A DNA stretch of 64,000 nucleotides, taken from the NCBI GenBank assembly GCA_019636445.1, contig JAHBXO010000032.1, forward strand, positions 1 through 64,000. The letters run 5' to 3'. The position numbers were made by a program, and so were the translations under genes. Position 1 is the stretch's first letter, and each line of letters begins with the position of its first letter. This DNA comes from Gemmataceae bacterium (GTDB lineage: Bacteria; Planctomycetota; Planctomycetia; Gemmatales; Gemmataceae). The notes beneath the pieces were generated by a model, which saw only the letters and a program-made list of their open reading frames with translations, had not been told where the DNA came from and made no database searches. Below are positions 63,954 through 64,000 of this stretch, in pieces.

Positions 63954-64000
63954 TCCGAACGGACGCATCGCGTCGGCGGGCGCAGGGGTGGGCCGAATGG

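Overview
The window looks like a chromosomal segment from a planctomycete, most likely of the Gemmata group (Gemmataceae). This is inferred from gene content: a DUF1549/DUF1553 plus DUF1501 pair, a DUF1559 protein with a prepilin-type N-terminus, a secreted arylsulfatase, two membrane-embedded Ser/Thr kinases, a giant Calx-beta/FG-GAP surface protein with an LEDRAVPAT N-terminal motif, LL-diaminopimelate aminotransferase, and many zinc-ribbon membrane proteins. DNA is GC-rich, genes sit in short runs on both strands, and I see no prophage, insertion sequence, CRISPR array or rRNA. I annotate 46 protein genes and one tRNA.

Layout. 1-5055 (-) is the bulk of a very large three-helix, coiled-coil membrane protein that runs off the left edge. 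5210-10957 holds housekeeping and accessory genes: a Uma2 nuclease-fold protein, a small membrane protein, an epimerase, a DapA-family lyase, a secreted CocE-type hydrolase and a YchF-like GTPase. 11208-15256 (+) is the DUF1553/DUF1501 pair with a small gene between. 15260-20581 (-) is a 1,773-residue non-RD receptor-like kinase, divergent from 20953-30015 (+), a 3,020-residue exported protein with about 16 Calx-beta repeats and FG-GAP-like calcium loops, ending at a strong terminator. dapL follows. 31368-35818 (-) is a five-gene run: acyltransferase, glycosyltransferase, SDR, zinc ribbon, ABC-2 permease; the first two resemble the CruD/CruC carotenoid glycoside enzymes.

35912-42398 contains two zinc-ribbon membrane proteins, rho, a HerA/YjgR-type ATPase, a six-helix kinase and a secreted EF-hand protein. 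42454-45228 is a divergent outer-membrane lipoprotein/HlyD adaptor pair. 45236-51096 (-) holds a BatA-like VWA protein, a CE15-like esterase, a YkgJ-type cysteine-cluster protein and a zinc-ribbon membrane protein. 51222-52108 (+) is rpsL-rpsG with its own terminator and no fusA/tuf after it. Then come a small membrane protein, a sulfatase, a proline-rich exported protein, guaB, tRNA-Ser(UGA), a glycosylasparaginase-type Ntn hydrolase, a CehA-like protein, an M28 peptidase and hemP. The right end, 61043-63953 (+), is a tight four-gene envelope cluster (DUF1559 protein, small lipoprotein, DUF4198-like protein, kelch propeller) divergent from hemP.

Most interesting leads: the hemP/DUF1559/DUF4198/kelch locus as a possible iron or haem system; the giant kinase/giant adhesin divergent pair; the CruC/CruD-like operon containing an SDR without its catalytic Tyr; a Rho lacking its N-terminal helix bundle; and a hairpin-forming ACTCCGC repeat element.
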